Shown here one piece after another: positions 13,101-23,466 of a stretch of DNA of 64,000 bases. A model generated the notes under the pieces. That model ran no database searches, was not told where the DNA came from, and saw only the letters and a list, made by a program, of their open reading frames with translations. Origin of the DNA: Lytechinus pictus (Eukaryota; Echinodermata; Echinoidea; Temnopleuroida; Toxopneustidae); assembly GCF_037042905.1 (NCBI RefSeq), contig NC_087259.1, forward strand, positions 22,447,001 to 22,511,000, given 5' to 3'. Each line of letters opens with the position of its first letter. Position 1 is the stretch's first letter. The position numbers and the translations under genes are program-made.

Positions 13101-13361
13101 ATCTATTTTTTTGTTTTATATTTTGTCTCTAGTTGTGACGGAGTGGAGAACAATCACGTCGGTCTTTCAGTGCCCCTCCTTTCATCCAGTCCCGAGTGCA
13201 TTCCAAAGCGGCCCTCTGTTGTTCGTTTCCAGATAGGTGACAACGACAGCCGAGCATCGAAGACCAGTATAGCCCAGGTTGGTTTGTACGAAGAGGGCAG
13301 TAATGATGACGATGATGAAAATAGCAGTGAGAATACTAACCACAGGGATATGCTTGTATGA
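1025..13361 (+). CDS. XPR1: XPR1-type phosphate exporter, C-terminal 542 residues (11 exons)
   Basis: Joined exons are 1025-1105, 1879-1957, 2572-2759, 6328-6507, 7567-7717, 9314-9511, 10106-10278, 11283-11422, 12219-12339, 12789-12877 and 13133-13361. All introns are GT-AG and the phases chain without a break to the TGA at 13359-13361. The product matches animal XPR1, a plasma-membrane inorganic phosphate exporter that mammalian gammaretroviruses also use as a receptor. Diagnostic stretches include [13 protein letters not shown] before TM1, [42 protein letters not shown] and [18 protein letters not shown], the last within the EXS domain. The cytosolic tail ends in an acidic run ([10 protein letters not shown]) and is less conserved. 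Human XPR1 has about 696 residues, so the N-terminal SPX (inositol-pyrophosphate sensing) domain and start codon lie left of the window. Identity is from remembered family sequence, not a search. Confidence 0.95.
1690..1704 (+). promoter_or_regulatory. Perfect DR3 nuclear-receptor motif (AGGTCA-CAG-AGGTCA)
   Basis: Two identical AGGTCA half-sites in direct orientation, 3 bp apart, in the XPR1 intron 175 bp before the next exon. DR3 is the consensus arrangement bound by vitamin-D-receptor/RXR-type dimers. Chance occurrence cannot be excluded and no function is shown. Confidence 0.3.
1879..1957 (+). CDS. XPR1: XPR1 exon 2 in window (first TM segment)
   Basis: 79 nt, acceptor TTTTTGCAG, donor GTCAGT, ends in phase 1. 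Encodes [18 protein letters not shown] and onward, the conserved start of the first membrane helix of XPR1. Confidence 0.93.
2572..2759 (+). CDS. XPR1: XPR1 exon 3 in window
   Basis: 188 nt, acceptor CTTTTAG, donor GTGAGA, ends in phase 0. Encodes [20 protein letters not shown] followed by the [16 protein letters not shown] motif of the family. Confidence 0.94.
2760..6327 (+). other. XPR1 intron with inserted element and simple repeats
   Basis: 3.57 kb intron. Apart from the 3351-4223 element it holds a C/A run near 4848-4865, a TG/G tract at 5641-5672 and otherwise unremarkable AT-rich DNA. No additional exon is needed, because the phases of the flanking exons join directly. Confidence 0.7.
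3351..4223. mobile_element. MITE-like element with 27 bp terminal inverted repeats
   Basis: Lies in the XPR1 intron. The left end reads AGTAGTAGGGGAAGGCGGGG and continues TAAGTTG. The right end is its exact reverse complement, finishing CCTTCCCCTACTACT. Inside the ends a GGGGTAAGTTGNG(C)CA motif recurs, as TGGGGTAAGTTGTGCCA near 3564, GGTAAGTTGAGCCA near 3589, and inverted copies near 3810-3848 and 4170-4210. There is no transposase ORF. The innermost GGGGAAGG...CCTTCCCC core is bounded by TA on both sides, compatible with a TA duplication, but flanking symmetry makes the exact boundary uncertain. Confidence 0.75.
6328..6507 (+). CDS. XPR1: XPR1 exon 4 in window
   Basis: 60 codons, phase 0 at both ends, acceptor GTTTTAG, donor GTGAGT. 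Two hydrophobic segments flank a P-Y-I-N-P turn and are followed by [19 protein letters not shown], the entry to the EXS domain. Confidence 0.94.
7567..7717 (+). CDS. XPR1: XPR1 exon 5 in window (EXS domain)
   Basis: 151 nt, acceptor TATATCTAG, donor GTAAGT, ends in phase 1. Encodes [20 protein letters not shown], the most conserved block of the EXS domain, then a membrane segment rich in C, Y and L. Confidence 0.95.
8394..8528. mobile_element. Short MITE, GGGGCCTGTTGCAGAAAG-type ends
   Basis: About 135 bp in an XPR1 intron. The left end CAGGGGCCTGTTGCAGAAAG mirrors the right end CTTTCTGCAACGGGCCCC. No coding capacity. Related end sequences occur at 10413-10574. Confidence 0.7.
8841..9051. 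mobile_element. MITE copy, CATTTGCTCCGGCGACAATT family
   Basis: Left end TTCCATGACATTTGCTCCGG and onward CGACAATTGCTCC. The right end is the inverted, slightly diverged form (GGAGCAATTGTCGCAGGAGC). A second copy of the family is at 18111-18304, so this is a dispersed repeat and not a chance hairpin. Confidence 0.75.
9314..9511 (+). CDS. XPR1: XPR1 exon 6 in window (EXS domain)
   Basis: 198 nt, acceptor TATCTTGCAG, donor GTCAGT, ends in phase 1. Encodes [20 protein letters not shown] and then [14 protein letters not shown], hallmarks of XPR1/PHO1-type EXS domains. GC content is clearly higher than in the flanking introns. Confidence 0.95.
10106..10278 (+). CDS. XPR1: XPR1 exon 7 in window (EXS domain)
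   Basis: 173 nt, acceptor GATTTCCAG, donor GTGAGG, ends in phase 0. Encodes [20 protein letters not shown] then a [10 protein letters not shown] segment that aligns directly with vertebrate XPR1. Confidence 0.95.
10413..10574. mobile_element. Short MITE, GGGCCTTGTTGCAT-type ends
   Basis: Left end CAGGGCCTTGTTGCATAAAC, right end inverted TTGCATGCAACAGGGCCC. The arms repeat GGTAACTT/AAGTTACC internally, so most of the 160 bp can fold on itself. Lies in an XPR1 intron. Confidence 0.7.
10759..11020. mobile_element. MITE-like element, about 50 bp imperfect inverted ends
   Basis: The left arm contains AAACCACACTTTTATAGAAT. The right arm carries its inverse, CATAAAAGTGTGGTTTACG. Outer parts (GGCTGAACCATTGTCTAAAC versus inverted GGTTTAACTAAACCATGGC) also match. 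The ends share AGGTTTAA-type sequence with the element at 32309-32612. Confidence 0.6.
11283..11422 (+). CDS. XPR1: XPR1 exon 8 in window (EXS domain)
   Basis: 140 nt, acceptor CTTTGTAG, donor GTATGA, ends in phase 2. Encodes [20 protein letters not shown], the IEDVILRFAW-type block, ending in the EV(I/F)R junction. Confidence 0.94.
12219..12339 (+). CDS. XPR1: XPR1 exon 9 in window (end of EXS domain)
   Basis: 121 nt, acceptor ATATGTAG, donor GTATGT, ends in phase 0. Encodes [20 protein letters not shown] then RAVRDIS, the best-conserved C-terminal motif of XPR1. Confidence 0.95.
12789..12877 (+). CDS. XPR1: XPR1 exon 10 in window (cytosolic tail)
   Basis: 89 nt, acceptor GTATACAG, donor GTGAGT, ends in phase 2. 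Encodes [14 protein letters not shown] and a basic RRRISVRR end, corresponding to the LEQMMDQ region of vertebrate tails. Confidence 0.88.
13133..13361 (+). CDS. XPR1: XPR1 last coding exon
   Basis: 229 nt including stop TGA, acceptor TGTCTCTAG. A Ser-rich, low-conservation tail ends in an acidic patch. An ATG at 13143 lies inside this exon in frame but is not a start, because the upstream exon joins in phase. Confidence 0.87.
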
Positions 13362-14234
13362 TTTGCTTTGCTGAATTTAGGATTTATGTGACATGTTTTG
13401 GGATTTTATGCTTTATGTGGCAAGCTGACTCTCACTCTATCAAATTTACTTTATCTTTGCTCACTTCAGCATTTTTATGACCATATTTTGGGAGAGCATG
13501 ATGGAAAAGCTTGGTAGTACAAGGTATGTATTTGCCAAATGAATACCCATAGACCCCATTTAAATCTTTGTGAATTCACCTGGGTGACAACTGTTTGGAA
13601 CCCGGCAAATTCACGCTGATATTCATCAATAGAACTAAGTAGTCTTTACACGGCCACATATTTTGCCCTGAAGGACCAATTCCCACCACATTTGGGATGT
13701 TTTTCATCATGCTCTGCTGAGATATGGTGTCAAAATGCTGAAATGCAAAACAAGACCTGTGACATCATAAAATTGGTACTCTATTACTACTTGGGATGTG
13801 TTGGGACCGGTATCATAGCAAAAATGATGGAGACCAATTCTATCCATAAGGTCCATCTACTCAATATAATGAATAAAAAAACGTTACCCCAGGCCTAACC
13901 AAGTACAAGTCTTCGACCAAACACACTCTTATACCTTAACCTCACCCATAACTTGAATTTTTAAAATCAGATATGTAATCCAATACTTTTGATAAAGCAA
14001 TCATTACTGGTGAAAATACCTTATTACAAACACTACACACTGGATAACACTCACTCATTCTTTTTTAACGGCAGCTTTAATAAGGCTGGAAACAGTACCC
14101 TCAGGTTATTGAATCACTTTCGTAATTGATATTGTGCAATGTGAGATCATGGGGATGAAGGTGGGCATGGAGTTGGTAAGGAAGGTCCAATGAGTCATAT
14201 TATGTGTCATATTCTATGCAATAGTTGATTTAAG

Positions 14235-14623
14235 GATATCCCACAGGGATGCTTAGGTACACCTTAGCTGCTCAACAGGAACTGAATATTATGCATTCAT
14301 GCTGTAAACTACTTTGAGCTCTTTTATTGACTTGTTCAGGGTTAAAGCTTAGTAAGGATGTGAATTGGGAAGAGAACGGTTGGGGTTTTTAATGAAAGAA
14401 AGAACCATAATTCAAAGAGTAAATTAACCATGTTGCTATGTCAGTATTTCCTTTAAGGCATATGATAACCCCTTGACTAGGATTTTTAATAAATGTATTC
14501 ATGATTAAGTGTTGAAACAACACATAAACCATAAAACCTGGTTTGCATGTATACCTCATAATGCGTTATCAACCAATTGGCTCTGATAAGCAAAGGTGCA
14601 AATAAGCATCCCTGTGGGACATC
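14235..14623. mobile_element. MITE-like element, GATATCCCACAGGGATGCTT ends
   Basis: The left end and the inverted right end (AAGCATCCCTGTGGGACATC) match over about 29 bp with few differences, including the adjoining (G)CACC segments. 389 bp, no ORF. Confidence 0.6.
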
Positions 14624-15038
14624 AATGAGTATACATCCTTCTCAGTGAGAAGCTCAGATGAGCAAGTGCAAACTGCCTTGTTGGGATTGGAACATTTAAT
14701 GCAATGATATTTTAGATCCTATGGATTAGGGTAAAGCACAGTTCAATTGATGATGTCGGTGATGTTGTAAGTTTCTCATCATCACTGATGATTGAGTGAA
14801 GCATTAATCAGTTAGATAATGATTTGGATAAACCTTCCAGAACAAGTGTTTCAAAAAGTTGGTAATAATCAGTTCCACTTTTTATAAATAGAGGGTTCCC
14901 AGATGACCTCATGATGGTTTAAAATGAAGGAATATAACATTGACTCCTGTGTATTAAACCATTTAAATGATGATTTTATCACAGTTTTAATGCACAGGTG
15001 TAATTGTTTGTCCTCTAACATGGCTGCTTTTGGGAGCC

Positions 15039-15309
15039 TGGGCCCCGTCTTACAAAGAGTAATGATTTATCTGATCATCCTCAAGTATATGGAAATCCAT
15101 CAATGTCATAATTTTTCCTCAGGAAGTTTGCACAATGTCCTTTGAAAACAAAGAGAAGCATATTGAATTGCCCCCAAAACTGATTGTATGAATTTACATG
15201 ATGTCTAGGAAATATTTTGAACAAACATGTATTTTGGATGTTGACGTTGCTGGCTTTCTATAGTCGTGGTTGATTGGATCAATCATAACTCTTCGTAAGA
15301 CGGGGCCCC
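15039..15309. mobile_element. MITE, GGGCCCCGTCTTACAAAGAG ends
   Basis: Left GGGCCCCGTCTTACAAAGAG, right CTCTTCGTAAGACGGGGCCC. Similarity continues inward (TAATGATT versus inverted AATCATAA). About 270 bp, non-coding, in the 3' flank of XPR1. Confidence 0.75.
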
Positions 15310-17801
15310 CAAAACAATGTACGTAAAAAAATGTAAAGAAATGCCAAATTGAAATAAGCATTTTGCTGAGATTTTTTCAGCCTCTGAATGAAAATTGCAT
15401 ATTTGCACCATGATCAGAGGTGAATATTTTAAGATATAGGGACCTGTTAATGGGTAACATTATTTCTAAACTAAATGTTGGGTACGAAGTCATGAAAGCG
15501 AGGTTCTAATAGTCTTGAGTCTTGACCGAGAAGTATGTAAAGATTTTTGTTGTCCGTGAATTTTATCAGAATTATTTCTAGTAGCCACAACTGTGTGAAA
15601 TATCCTATGTTCATAATTTTATAACTGTAAAATCTGTAAATAGAATTTTCAAATGGTGCTCAAGTTATAGAATAAGAAAAAGATTGAAATGTTTTAAGCA
15701 AATTTAAACAGCAAACACTATCCGTAATGGTGAATGGGTATTTTATGTTAATTGTGTGATTTTTCTGTGTTTTTGTGAAGTTGTGTGTGATTATTATTAG
15801 GCAGCTTCAGTTGATAATTTTCCAAGGAATATTGTCAAAGCAAATGTGCCTGTTCTTCCATGTTGTAATGTATGTAATGGTTGATGAAACATAAATATAA
15901 AGACAAATTTTTTTGATATAATTACAGTTGTATTTAATATTTAGAGTGCCTGCCAGATCCAAGAAATTTATGAAAAAAGTTGTAAGCTCCCTGTGAGTTG
16001 CAGAGCTATTAACAATGCCACCAGCTTCACAAAGTTACCCTTTTTACCAGAATTGTAACAATTTTATATATTTTTTAATACCTCCTTACTGAATGCACCG
16101 GGCGCCGGAATCAACCAGCAGCTTAGTGTAAAGCCAGGTAATTATCTGTATCGTATGAAAAATGGATACATAAATCAAGCTGTTATTTTAATTATTTAAG
16201 ATGTCCATAATGATTTTGCTCAATTTTCATGAATTTTTGGAATGTAATGGAGTTCCCTCAGAGATTACATCCCTGCGATAAAAGATTGTTTTTGTTTTTA
16301 ATGAACTAAATCTGTTTCCTTATTATGCTCTGTGGCTCAGTCTGGCCTTAGTGTTCCATATTATCTTGAAACAGCTACTGTGGTCCAGGGAAACCTAAAA
16401 ACACCACATGCACATCTTGAGCTGCATGACAAATCATCTTCACCACACCAATAATAGTAGAAAAAAGAATAATCCATGAAAATGTCAACTGTCATAATGC
16501 CCTTCCCAGATTTTGAATATCATAGACTTTTAATTTATAGTTTCAAGAAAGAAGATTTTTATAAAGCAATTATCTCATAATTTATTTTTGCAACTTTTCT
16601 TGAGAAATGGGTACCAGCATAATTACTGCCAAGTTAGAGAGTGTTATATGGAGTAGACTTTGAAAATTTCCTTATTGCATGAACAGCCATTTTATGTATA
16701 AAAAAAAAAAACATGTAACTGATTATTTTCTTTTTCTGAAAAAAGGCCAGATGTGTTTTGGCATTTTGGCAGTGAATTATTTTTTTCATAATTACTGGTT
16801 CTCAAAAGCATTATGCAGTCAAGGGCACTGTAATTCTTCATGATTAATGATATTGCCTAAACATCCCTCTGATTTTGTTTCTTTGCTAGATGGTCAATAG
16901 AACATTTGAAAATGTTTCTTAGACAGTCACTACAATATTTGAAAATGTTCCTTGTAGCTTAATTATGTTATGGTAGACTGTATGCAATTCTTTTTTGTAA
17001 TTGCATACCAGAGAAAAGTTATATCATGGGATGTAAACCTCAATCAAATTCCAGTGCAGCTTATTTGTTTTGTTCAAATAATTAGTAACTTACATGTAGA
17101 TAGCCTCTGTGTTTACTTGTTGCAAGCTAGCTACCTCATTGTACAAAACGAGTTCCCCTCGTCCCCCCCCCCCCCTCTAACACACACATACACATGTGAA
17201 GCATGTCTTTTAAGATGTGTTAAAGTAACTTAATAGTAATGTTAACTTGAGTACCTCAACAGCACTAAACCAATGTCCGTCTTTTTTCAGTGCAAAATGT
17301 ATCTCCCTGCTGCATATGGTACAACTTTGCTTGTAGAACTGCATCTAAAAATGTTGTTATATTTTGCATAATTGCTGCTGGGAGATAATACTGAATCTCA
17401 GTGGTAAATGTTTGGGAGAGTGTTTCATGGAGCTTCTTGTCTGTGATTGTCACTGATTAATTTGTTCTTAGCCAATCAATGACACAGATTTCAGTAGGTA
17501 ATAACAGTTGTCAGTGAAGATCACTGACTTTAATTTTTCATGAAATGCTCTCCTGGCTACAGTGACTCTGTCCAATGGGATAGTTTTTGTGTGACACAAT
17601 GAAGTGAATTTATGTTTTGAGATAAAAAAAACTCTGATTCAGACAGAATATTGCTTGATACATTGTCCAGTCAAATGAAAAGAAAACAGCTCATTTAGCT
17701 CTTTTCCAAATCAATTGAGATACATGTGCAAGTAACCGTTTTAGTAGCTCAATACCTGGTGAGAATCACCCCTGACCAACTTGTTTTATGTGGAACTAAT
17801 A

Positions 17802-17960
17802 CCACGGTCACATTTGCTCTACGGCGGCCGTACGGCGAGTCGAATACAGCCGTTTTATTTATTTTTACTAAAACCACCTATATGTAGCTGGTACAAACAA
17901 ATGTTAAAACGGCTGTTTTCAACACGCCGTACGGCCGCCGTAGAACAAATGTGACCAAGG
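17802..17960. mobile_element. TA-flanked MITE, CpG-rich inverted ends
   Basis: Ends CCACGGTCACATTTGCTCTA and the inverted TAGAACAAATGTGACCAAGG, each continuing into CGGCGGCCGTACGGCG-type sequence and then ACAGCCGTTTT. The arms are about 55 bp. A TA dinucleotide directly flanks both sides (17800-17801, 17961-17962), as in Tc1/mariner-type target duplication. No coding capacity. Confidence 0.8.
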
Positions 17961-18110
17961 TATAAGTTGATGTAAAATCAGCCTAATATCAACTCCATAA
18001 GGTCAACACCAATCTTGAAGTATCCTAATGTATTTTATATCCACTTATTCAGAATTACCAAAGATTTTTTTAATGTAAAACCACTTTGTAGGGCTATGGG
18101 TGTTCACAGG

Positions 18111-18304
18111 GCTCCATAACATTTGCTCTGGCGACAATTGCTCTGCTCTAAATTCCACACACCAGTTGACTGACCAACTTCAATTAGGGGTTTAGCACTA
18201 TACCCCAAACCTAGCATAAAACCCTATTGCAACCCCAATCCTACTGTACATCTTTGACAAAATTAAGCCCAAAGCAGTTGTCGCAGGAGCAAATGTCATG
18301 TCAC
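18111..18304. mobile_element. MITE copy, CATTTGCTCYGGCGACAATT family
   Basis: Second copy of the family at 8841-9051. Left CATAACATTTGCTCTGGCGA, right inverted form GTTGTCGCAGGAGCAAATGT. The interiors of the two copies are also alike (CCTAATCC / CCCAATCCTA runs). Confidence 0.7.
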
Positions 18305-20804
18305 AGTTCACTCTTCCGTTATACTGCTATTGTGCACATGTATTACATAATAGGTTAGACTTGGATCATATTCGAGTCATTTTGGCCTGTTTTGAGTCAC
18401 GGTAAGACTTTTTTAGCCCATTTCAAATTGGTTTTGAGTCCCTTTAGATTCAGACTGAGATTGCATTAGTTTTTGAGTTAGTTCTGTAGTAAAGGTAATG
18501 TACTGTTGTCTCTGCTTAATTCAAATTTTACACAAATAAAAATTCTGTCAGTTTATTTCTCAAGTATGACCAAACTCTAAAATGTGTTTTTCTCTTTTTC
18601 CAAGTAAAAGTTTGCCTTTAGACTGACAATTTTTGCAATGTGTGAGACTCAAATAATGCAGAATGAAACAAACGTATAACTGCATTGCAATATTTATTTT
18701 GGTATAGATAAAGAAATAAAACTTCCAACATTCCAGCACATGACATGCAACTGTGTAAGAGGTATTATGTAACATTGAAGAATTTCTCCATATGCATCAA
18801 TGTCAGGAAAAATTAATCATACAGCAGTTTATTTTCTCTAATAAATGATTGAAGCTTAAAATTTGTTGATATGAATCACTTTTCTTGTTACAGAATATCA
18901 TCTGATGAACTGCTTGTGTAGTGCAGCTTTTGTAATTGTTGACTTCTAAAGATTTTCAATTTAATTTGCCAAAAAATACAGAACCTTTTACATCATTTAT
19001 TACACAGAATTTTCTATTGGTATTTTGTTATTTTCACAGCTTCCTGTAAAATATATTTTTCTCCCTCAGTCTCCTAATAAAAGAAGTGATGTTGACTTTT
19101 TGAATGAAAGAAAATGGCAAATTAAACTTCAATTTGTTTGATGTACACTGGCTGTATTGATTTTATGTACTTCAAACAAATAAAAATCACAACATCAGAA
19201 AGAGCCTGAAAAAACTTTATTTTGGAACAAGCCCCATATGAGCCTCAGGTTTTGTGGAAACCGACACTAAAAGATTATACTATTATTGTCATTGATCAAT
19301 CTATTATTGATGATTTCTAAAATGGGAGAAAATTTTCGACAATGCTATATAGTACCTGATATGATGATACACACAAACATTTGTTTTGGTATTTATTTTG
19401 TTTGTATAATACTATTGTGCTTTCATTGCATTGCAATTCTTTTTCTTTATCTTAAATTTCCTCAACTAAAAATGTGCGTGCATTTATTTTACATGTTGAT
19501 TTAACACTTTCAAACTTTTTGTTAAACTTAATTAATCAAATTATAGAAAATGGACAAAGGGTATTTTTCCACTAAATGCAATCCTGTCTTGGTTTCAGCA
19601 ACTACATGCATTGCTGATATCATGCAGCATGAAGATTTTAGAGATGAGTTTGCTTTTTTTTTGCTCTTGCAAGAATGTAATTTCTGATCTGCAATGAATA
19701 GTATTTTTTACGATACTTCCTGAAGAAAAAAATAAAAAAGTTTATGGTAAATTTAGTGCAATTTTCTATCCAATTTTTAGCAGATTTTGTAAGTTGATTG
19801 ACCTTACAGCTAATGGAAATTATTTGCTGCATTAATATCTGTTTCAATATGATTTTGAAACCTTTCTTTTTCTGCAATCACATTACCCTAACCAAACTTT
19901 ACCATTAACATCAAGATGTTTTTTATGGGCCTCTGTACCTATTAACAGGTATAGTAATAATAATGATATGCAGTTTAAGGTTCTATCTAGTTACTTATTC
20001 AGAGGTACAGAGGAATGGTATATACTTTAAGAAATGTGCATAAAGGTGAAGAATTAAAATGTAATCAATTCTCTACATAGGTATATTGCGTGTATTTTTT
20101 GTTGTAACTTTAGTTGTATAGTATAATGTGTGCTATTACTTTATTGAACAAGTTTAGGATGTATTGGACCTGCCCTCTTTACCTAAGTTTTCTTGTTCAT
20201 GAGAAAAGTAGGATATTGTATTTTTCTTTCGTTGTAGGTCCAAACTGAAACTATTTGACTTTTCAAGAATTGTTTCCAAAAATCATTTATGAAATGTGAT
20301 ATATTTCCATTAGTTTGCTGGTCAACAGATATGCAGGAGCTATATCAAAATAAACCAATTAAATGTCTAGTTTATTTTATTCATTTTATAATTTTGATTG
20401 ATTGCCTGATAGGATTTGGTACTTTTTTTATCTTTCAGTTAGGATTTGGTTCTTGGGGCTGAATCATATCTTTTGAAAGCCTCTGCAAATTTGTATCTAA
20501 ATACCGATATCTCTAACTGTTGTAAAGATATGTGGATCTCATTTATTAGTACATGTTACAAATTTTAGATTGTATGCAATGAGGTTTTTATCAATAATAT
20601 ATTGTTTTTATATTGATATTAATTGGCATGATTCGATATACATGTGTTATTGCTGGAAGATGCAGAGATACAAAATGCCTTCAACTTATTTTCAAGAATA
20701 AAAGAAGTATTTTGAAAATTTCTTTGCATTTTCCCCATTATTTCTTTGTGGAGGTTGATGTATTTCAGGTCTTTACAAGACTCAATTTTTTATGTGTCAG
20801 ATAT

Positions 20805-21960
20805 TGTGTTGCCATGGTAACAATATATTTATGGCAAAATTTAGGTAAAAAACATTGCAATTCGAACTACTTCATCAGTTTTCATCCAATTCTCATGAAA
20901 TTCGGCACACACATCGGTTTTTAGATAAAGATGTGCAAGACACATTTTTTTATATGCCCGTCCTAGACGCAAAGTATTATGGTATCACGCTTGGTGTCTG
21001 TCTGTCTGTCTGTCCATCCGTTAACTTTTATTTGTAAATGCGATAACTTCAGTTTGACTTAACCTAGGCTCATATAATTTGGTGTGTATGATATAGTATG
21101 GATCCCAGGAAGCCTATTGAATTTGAGGTCAAAACGTCAAGGTCACAGTGACATGTTTTCATCTTACCAAAACTGCCAACTAATATGTTTTTTTTCATAT
21201 GCAAAAGTGACAAAATATGATTTTTTATTGCAAAATATGTTTTTTGTTAAATTTGATTAGCATGCTTCATATGTGTAATTTATCAATTTTTGTACCAAAA
21301 TGTGTTTTTTTTCCTTCAAAATATGATTTTAATTATGGATCAGTATGTTTTTTGGTAAATGGAGGTTGGCAGCTCTGTCTTACCCTTCTGAAGTCCTTGT
21401 AAACACGATAACTTAAGTTTAACTTAACCTAGGCTCATATAATTTGGTGTGTATGATACTAGCATGGATCCCAGGAAGCGTATTGATTTTGAGATCCAAA
21501 GGTCAAGGTCACACTGACATGTTTTCATCTTAACCTTATGAAGTCGTTGTAAATGCGATAACTTTAGTTGAACTTAACCTAGGATCATATAATTTGGTGT
21601 GTATGATACTAGCCTAGATTCCAGCAATTCTATTGATTTTGAGGTAGGAAGGTCAAAGGTGAAGTCGCCACCTTCAATTTTTCTTGACCAATAACTCCAT
21701 TTTCCTTGTTACAGGCGGGCGTATTATGTGCTCGCCTTAGAAACACTCTTGTTGCATTTGTCTGAAATGGCATTGCCATGGTAGCCACATATTTTTGCAA
21801 AAAAATCCAGGAAAATTTTTTGTTGATCAAACTACTAGTACTTCCCCAGTTTTTAGCCATTGCTCATGAAAGTTGGCACAAATACTCATTTTGGGGCAAG
21901 AACATGCAAGATTCATTTTCAAATTGCGTTCGAAAGTCCATTGCCAAGGTAACGCCATAG
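20805..21960 (-). repeat. Dispersed ~150 bp repeat units split by a TGCCCGTC...GGCGGGCGT repeat
   Basis: At 20805-20945 and 21745-21960 are units of a family (GCCATGGTAAC, then CATGAAATT and CAAGACACA in this orientation) that also forms arrays at 47150-48215 and 61080-61640. Between them, 20950-21745 has ends TATGCCCGTCCTAGACGC and GGCGGGCGTATTATGTGC and holds tandem copies of TAACTT.AGTTNAACTTAACC starting near 21045, 21408 and 21558. Each of these copies continues into ATAATTTGGTGTGTATGATA and a GGTCAAGGTCACA-type stretch. Confidence 0.65.
21168..21377. mobile_element. 210 bp MITE with 6 bp target duplication
   Basis: Starts CAAAACTGCCAAC and ends GTTGGCAGCTCTG, so the ends are inverted CARARCTGCCAAC. 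TCTTAC flanks both sides (21162-21167 and 21378-21383). It interrupts one unit of the surrounding tandem repeat, and other units run straight through this point, which fixes the boundaries. The interior is a run of AAAATATG/CAAAATATG words. Confidence 0.75.
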
Positions 21961-22029
21961 GGCCGGGTTATTAATCACCTTCAGTGATATTTACATTTTC
22001 CGCTCATTTCAATCCCTCCCTCCTCTCTC

Positions 22030-23466
22030 TCAAACAACGACCCACCCACACTTGTTCCATCACAATACTTTCCTCTTGCTCTAATTCCTTCCCCCATCTT
22101 TGCTCTCAAACACACGCACACCCACTTAAACTTGTTCCATCACAATTTTTTCCTCTCCAGTTCCTTCCCCCATCTCTCCTCTCAAACAACACACACCCAC
22201 ACTTGTTCCATCACAATATTTTCCTCTCACTCAAGTTCCCTTCCCCATCTCTCCTCTCAAACACACACACACACCCTTGTTCCATCACAATATTTTCCTC
22301 TCACTCCGGTTCCTTCCCCATCTCTCCTCTCAAACACACACACACTTGGTCCATCACAATATTTTCCTCTCACTCAAGTTCCTTCCCCATCTCTCCTCTC
22401 AAACACACACGCACCCTTGTTACATCACAATATTTCCTCTCCAGTTCTTTCCCCTATCTCTCCTCTCAAACACACACCCACACTTTTTCAATCACAATAT
22501 TTTCCTCTCACTCAAGTTCCCTTCCCCATCTCTCCTCTCAAACACACACACACCCTTGTTACATCACAATATTTCCTCTCCAGTTCTTTCCCCTATCTCT
22601 CCTCTCAAACACACACCCACACTTGTTCAATCACAATATTTTCCTCTCACTCCGGTTCCATCCCCATATCTCTTCTCAAACACACACACACCCACACTTG
22701 TTCAATCACAATATTTTCCTCTCACTCCGGTTCCATCCCCATATCTCTTCTCAAACACACACACACCCACACTTGTTCAATCACAATATTTTCCTCTCAC
22801 TCCGGTTCCATCCCCATATCTCTTCTCAAACACACACACACCCACACTTGTTCAATCACAATATTTTTCTCTCACTTCGGTTCCTTCCCCATCTCTCCTC
22901 TCAAACACTCACCTACCCACACGTGTTCCATTACAATATTTCCTCTCACTTCGGTTCCTTCCCCATCTCTCCTCTCAAACACTCACCCACCCACACTTGT
23001 TCAATCACAATATTTACCTCTCCGGTTCCTTCCCCATCTCTCCTCTCAAACACACAAACCCACCCACACTTGTTCAATCAAAATATTTACCTCTCCGGTT
23101 CCTTCCCCATCTCTCCTCTCAAACACACACCCACACTTGTTCAATCACAATATTTTCCTCTCACTCCAGTTCCTTCCCCATCTCTCCTCTCAAACACACA
23201 CACACACTTGTTCCATCAAAAGGTTTTCCTCTCTCAAGTTCCTTCCCCATCTCTCCTCTCAAACACACACACACACACCCTTGTTCCATTACAACATTTC
23301 CTGTCACTTCGGTTCCTTCCCCATCTCTCCTCTCAAACACACACACATACACCCACACTTGTTCCATCACAATATTTTCCTCTCACTCCAGTTCCTTCCC
23401 CATCTCTCCTCTCAAACACACACCCACCCACACTTGTTCCATCACAATACTTTCCTCTTGCTCTAA
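22030..23466. repeat. Minisatellite, ~70-76 bp units (about 20 copies)
   Basis: Each unit contains CTTGTTCCATCACAATATTT, TCCTCTCACTC.(A/G)GTTCC, TTCCCCATCTCTCCTCTCAA and a variable (AC)n run. Three nearly identical 75-76 bp units sit at about 22635-22860. Units carry no forward-strand stops, so frames +1, +2 and +3 all stay open for over 1.3 kb. These are not protein genes, because the three translations are the same H/P/S/L-rich repeat shifted. Confidence 0.9.

Larger units (their letters stand above)
13362..20800 (+). other. XPR1 3' flank, possible long 3' UTR, then intergenic DNA
   Basis: No recognisable coding exon on either strand. Several AATAAA hexamers occur (for example near 13870 and 19180), so the UTR end cannot be fixed. 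MITE-like elements at 14235, 15039, 17802 and 18111 are listed separately. The rest is plain AT-rich sequence. Confidence 0.55.
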
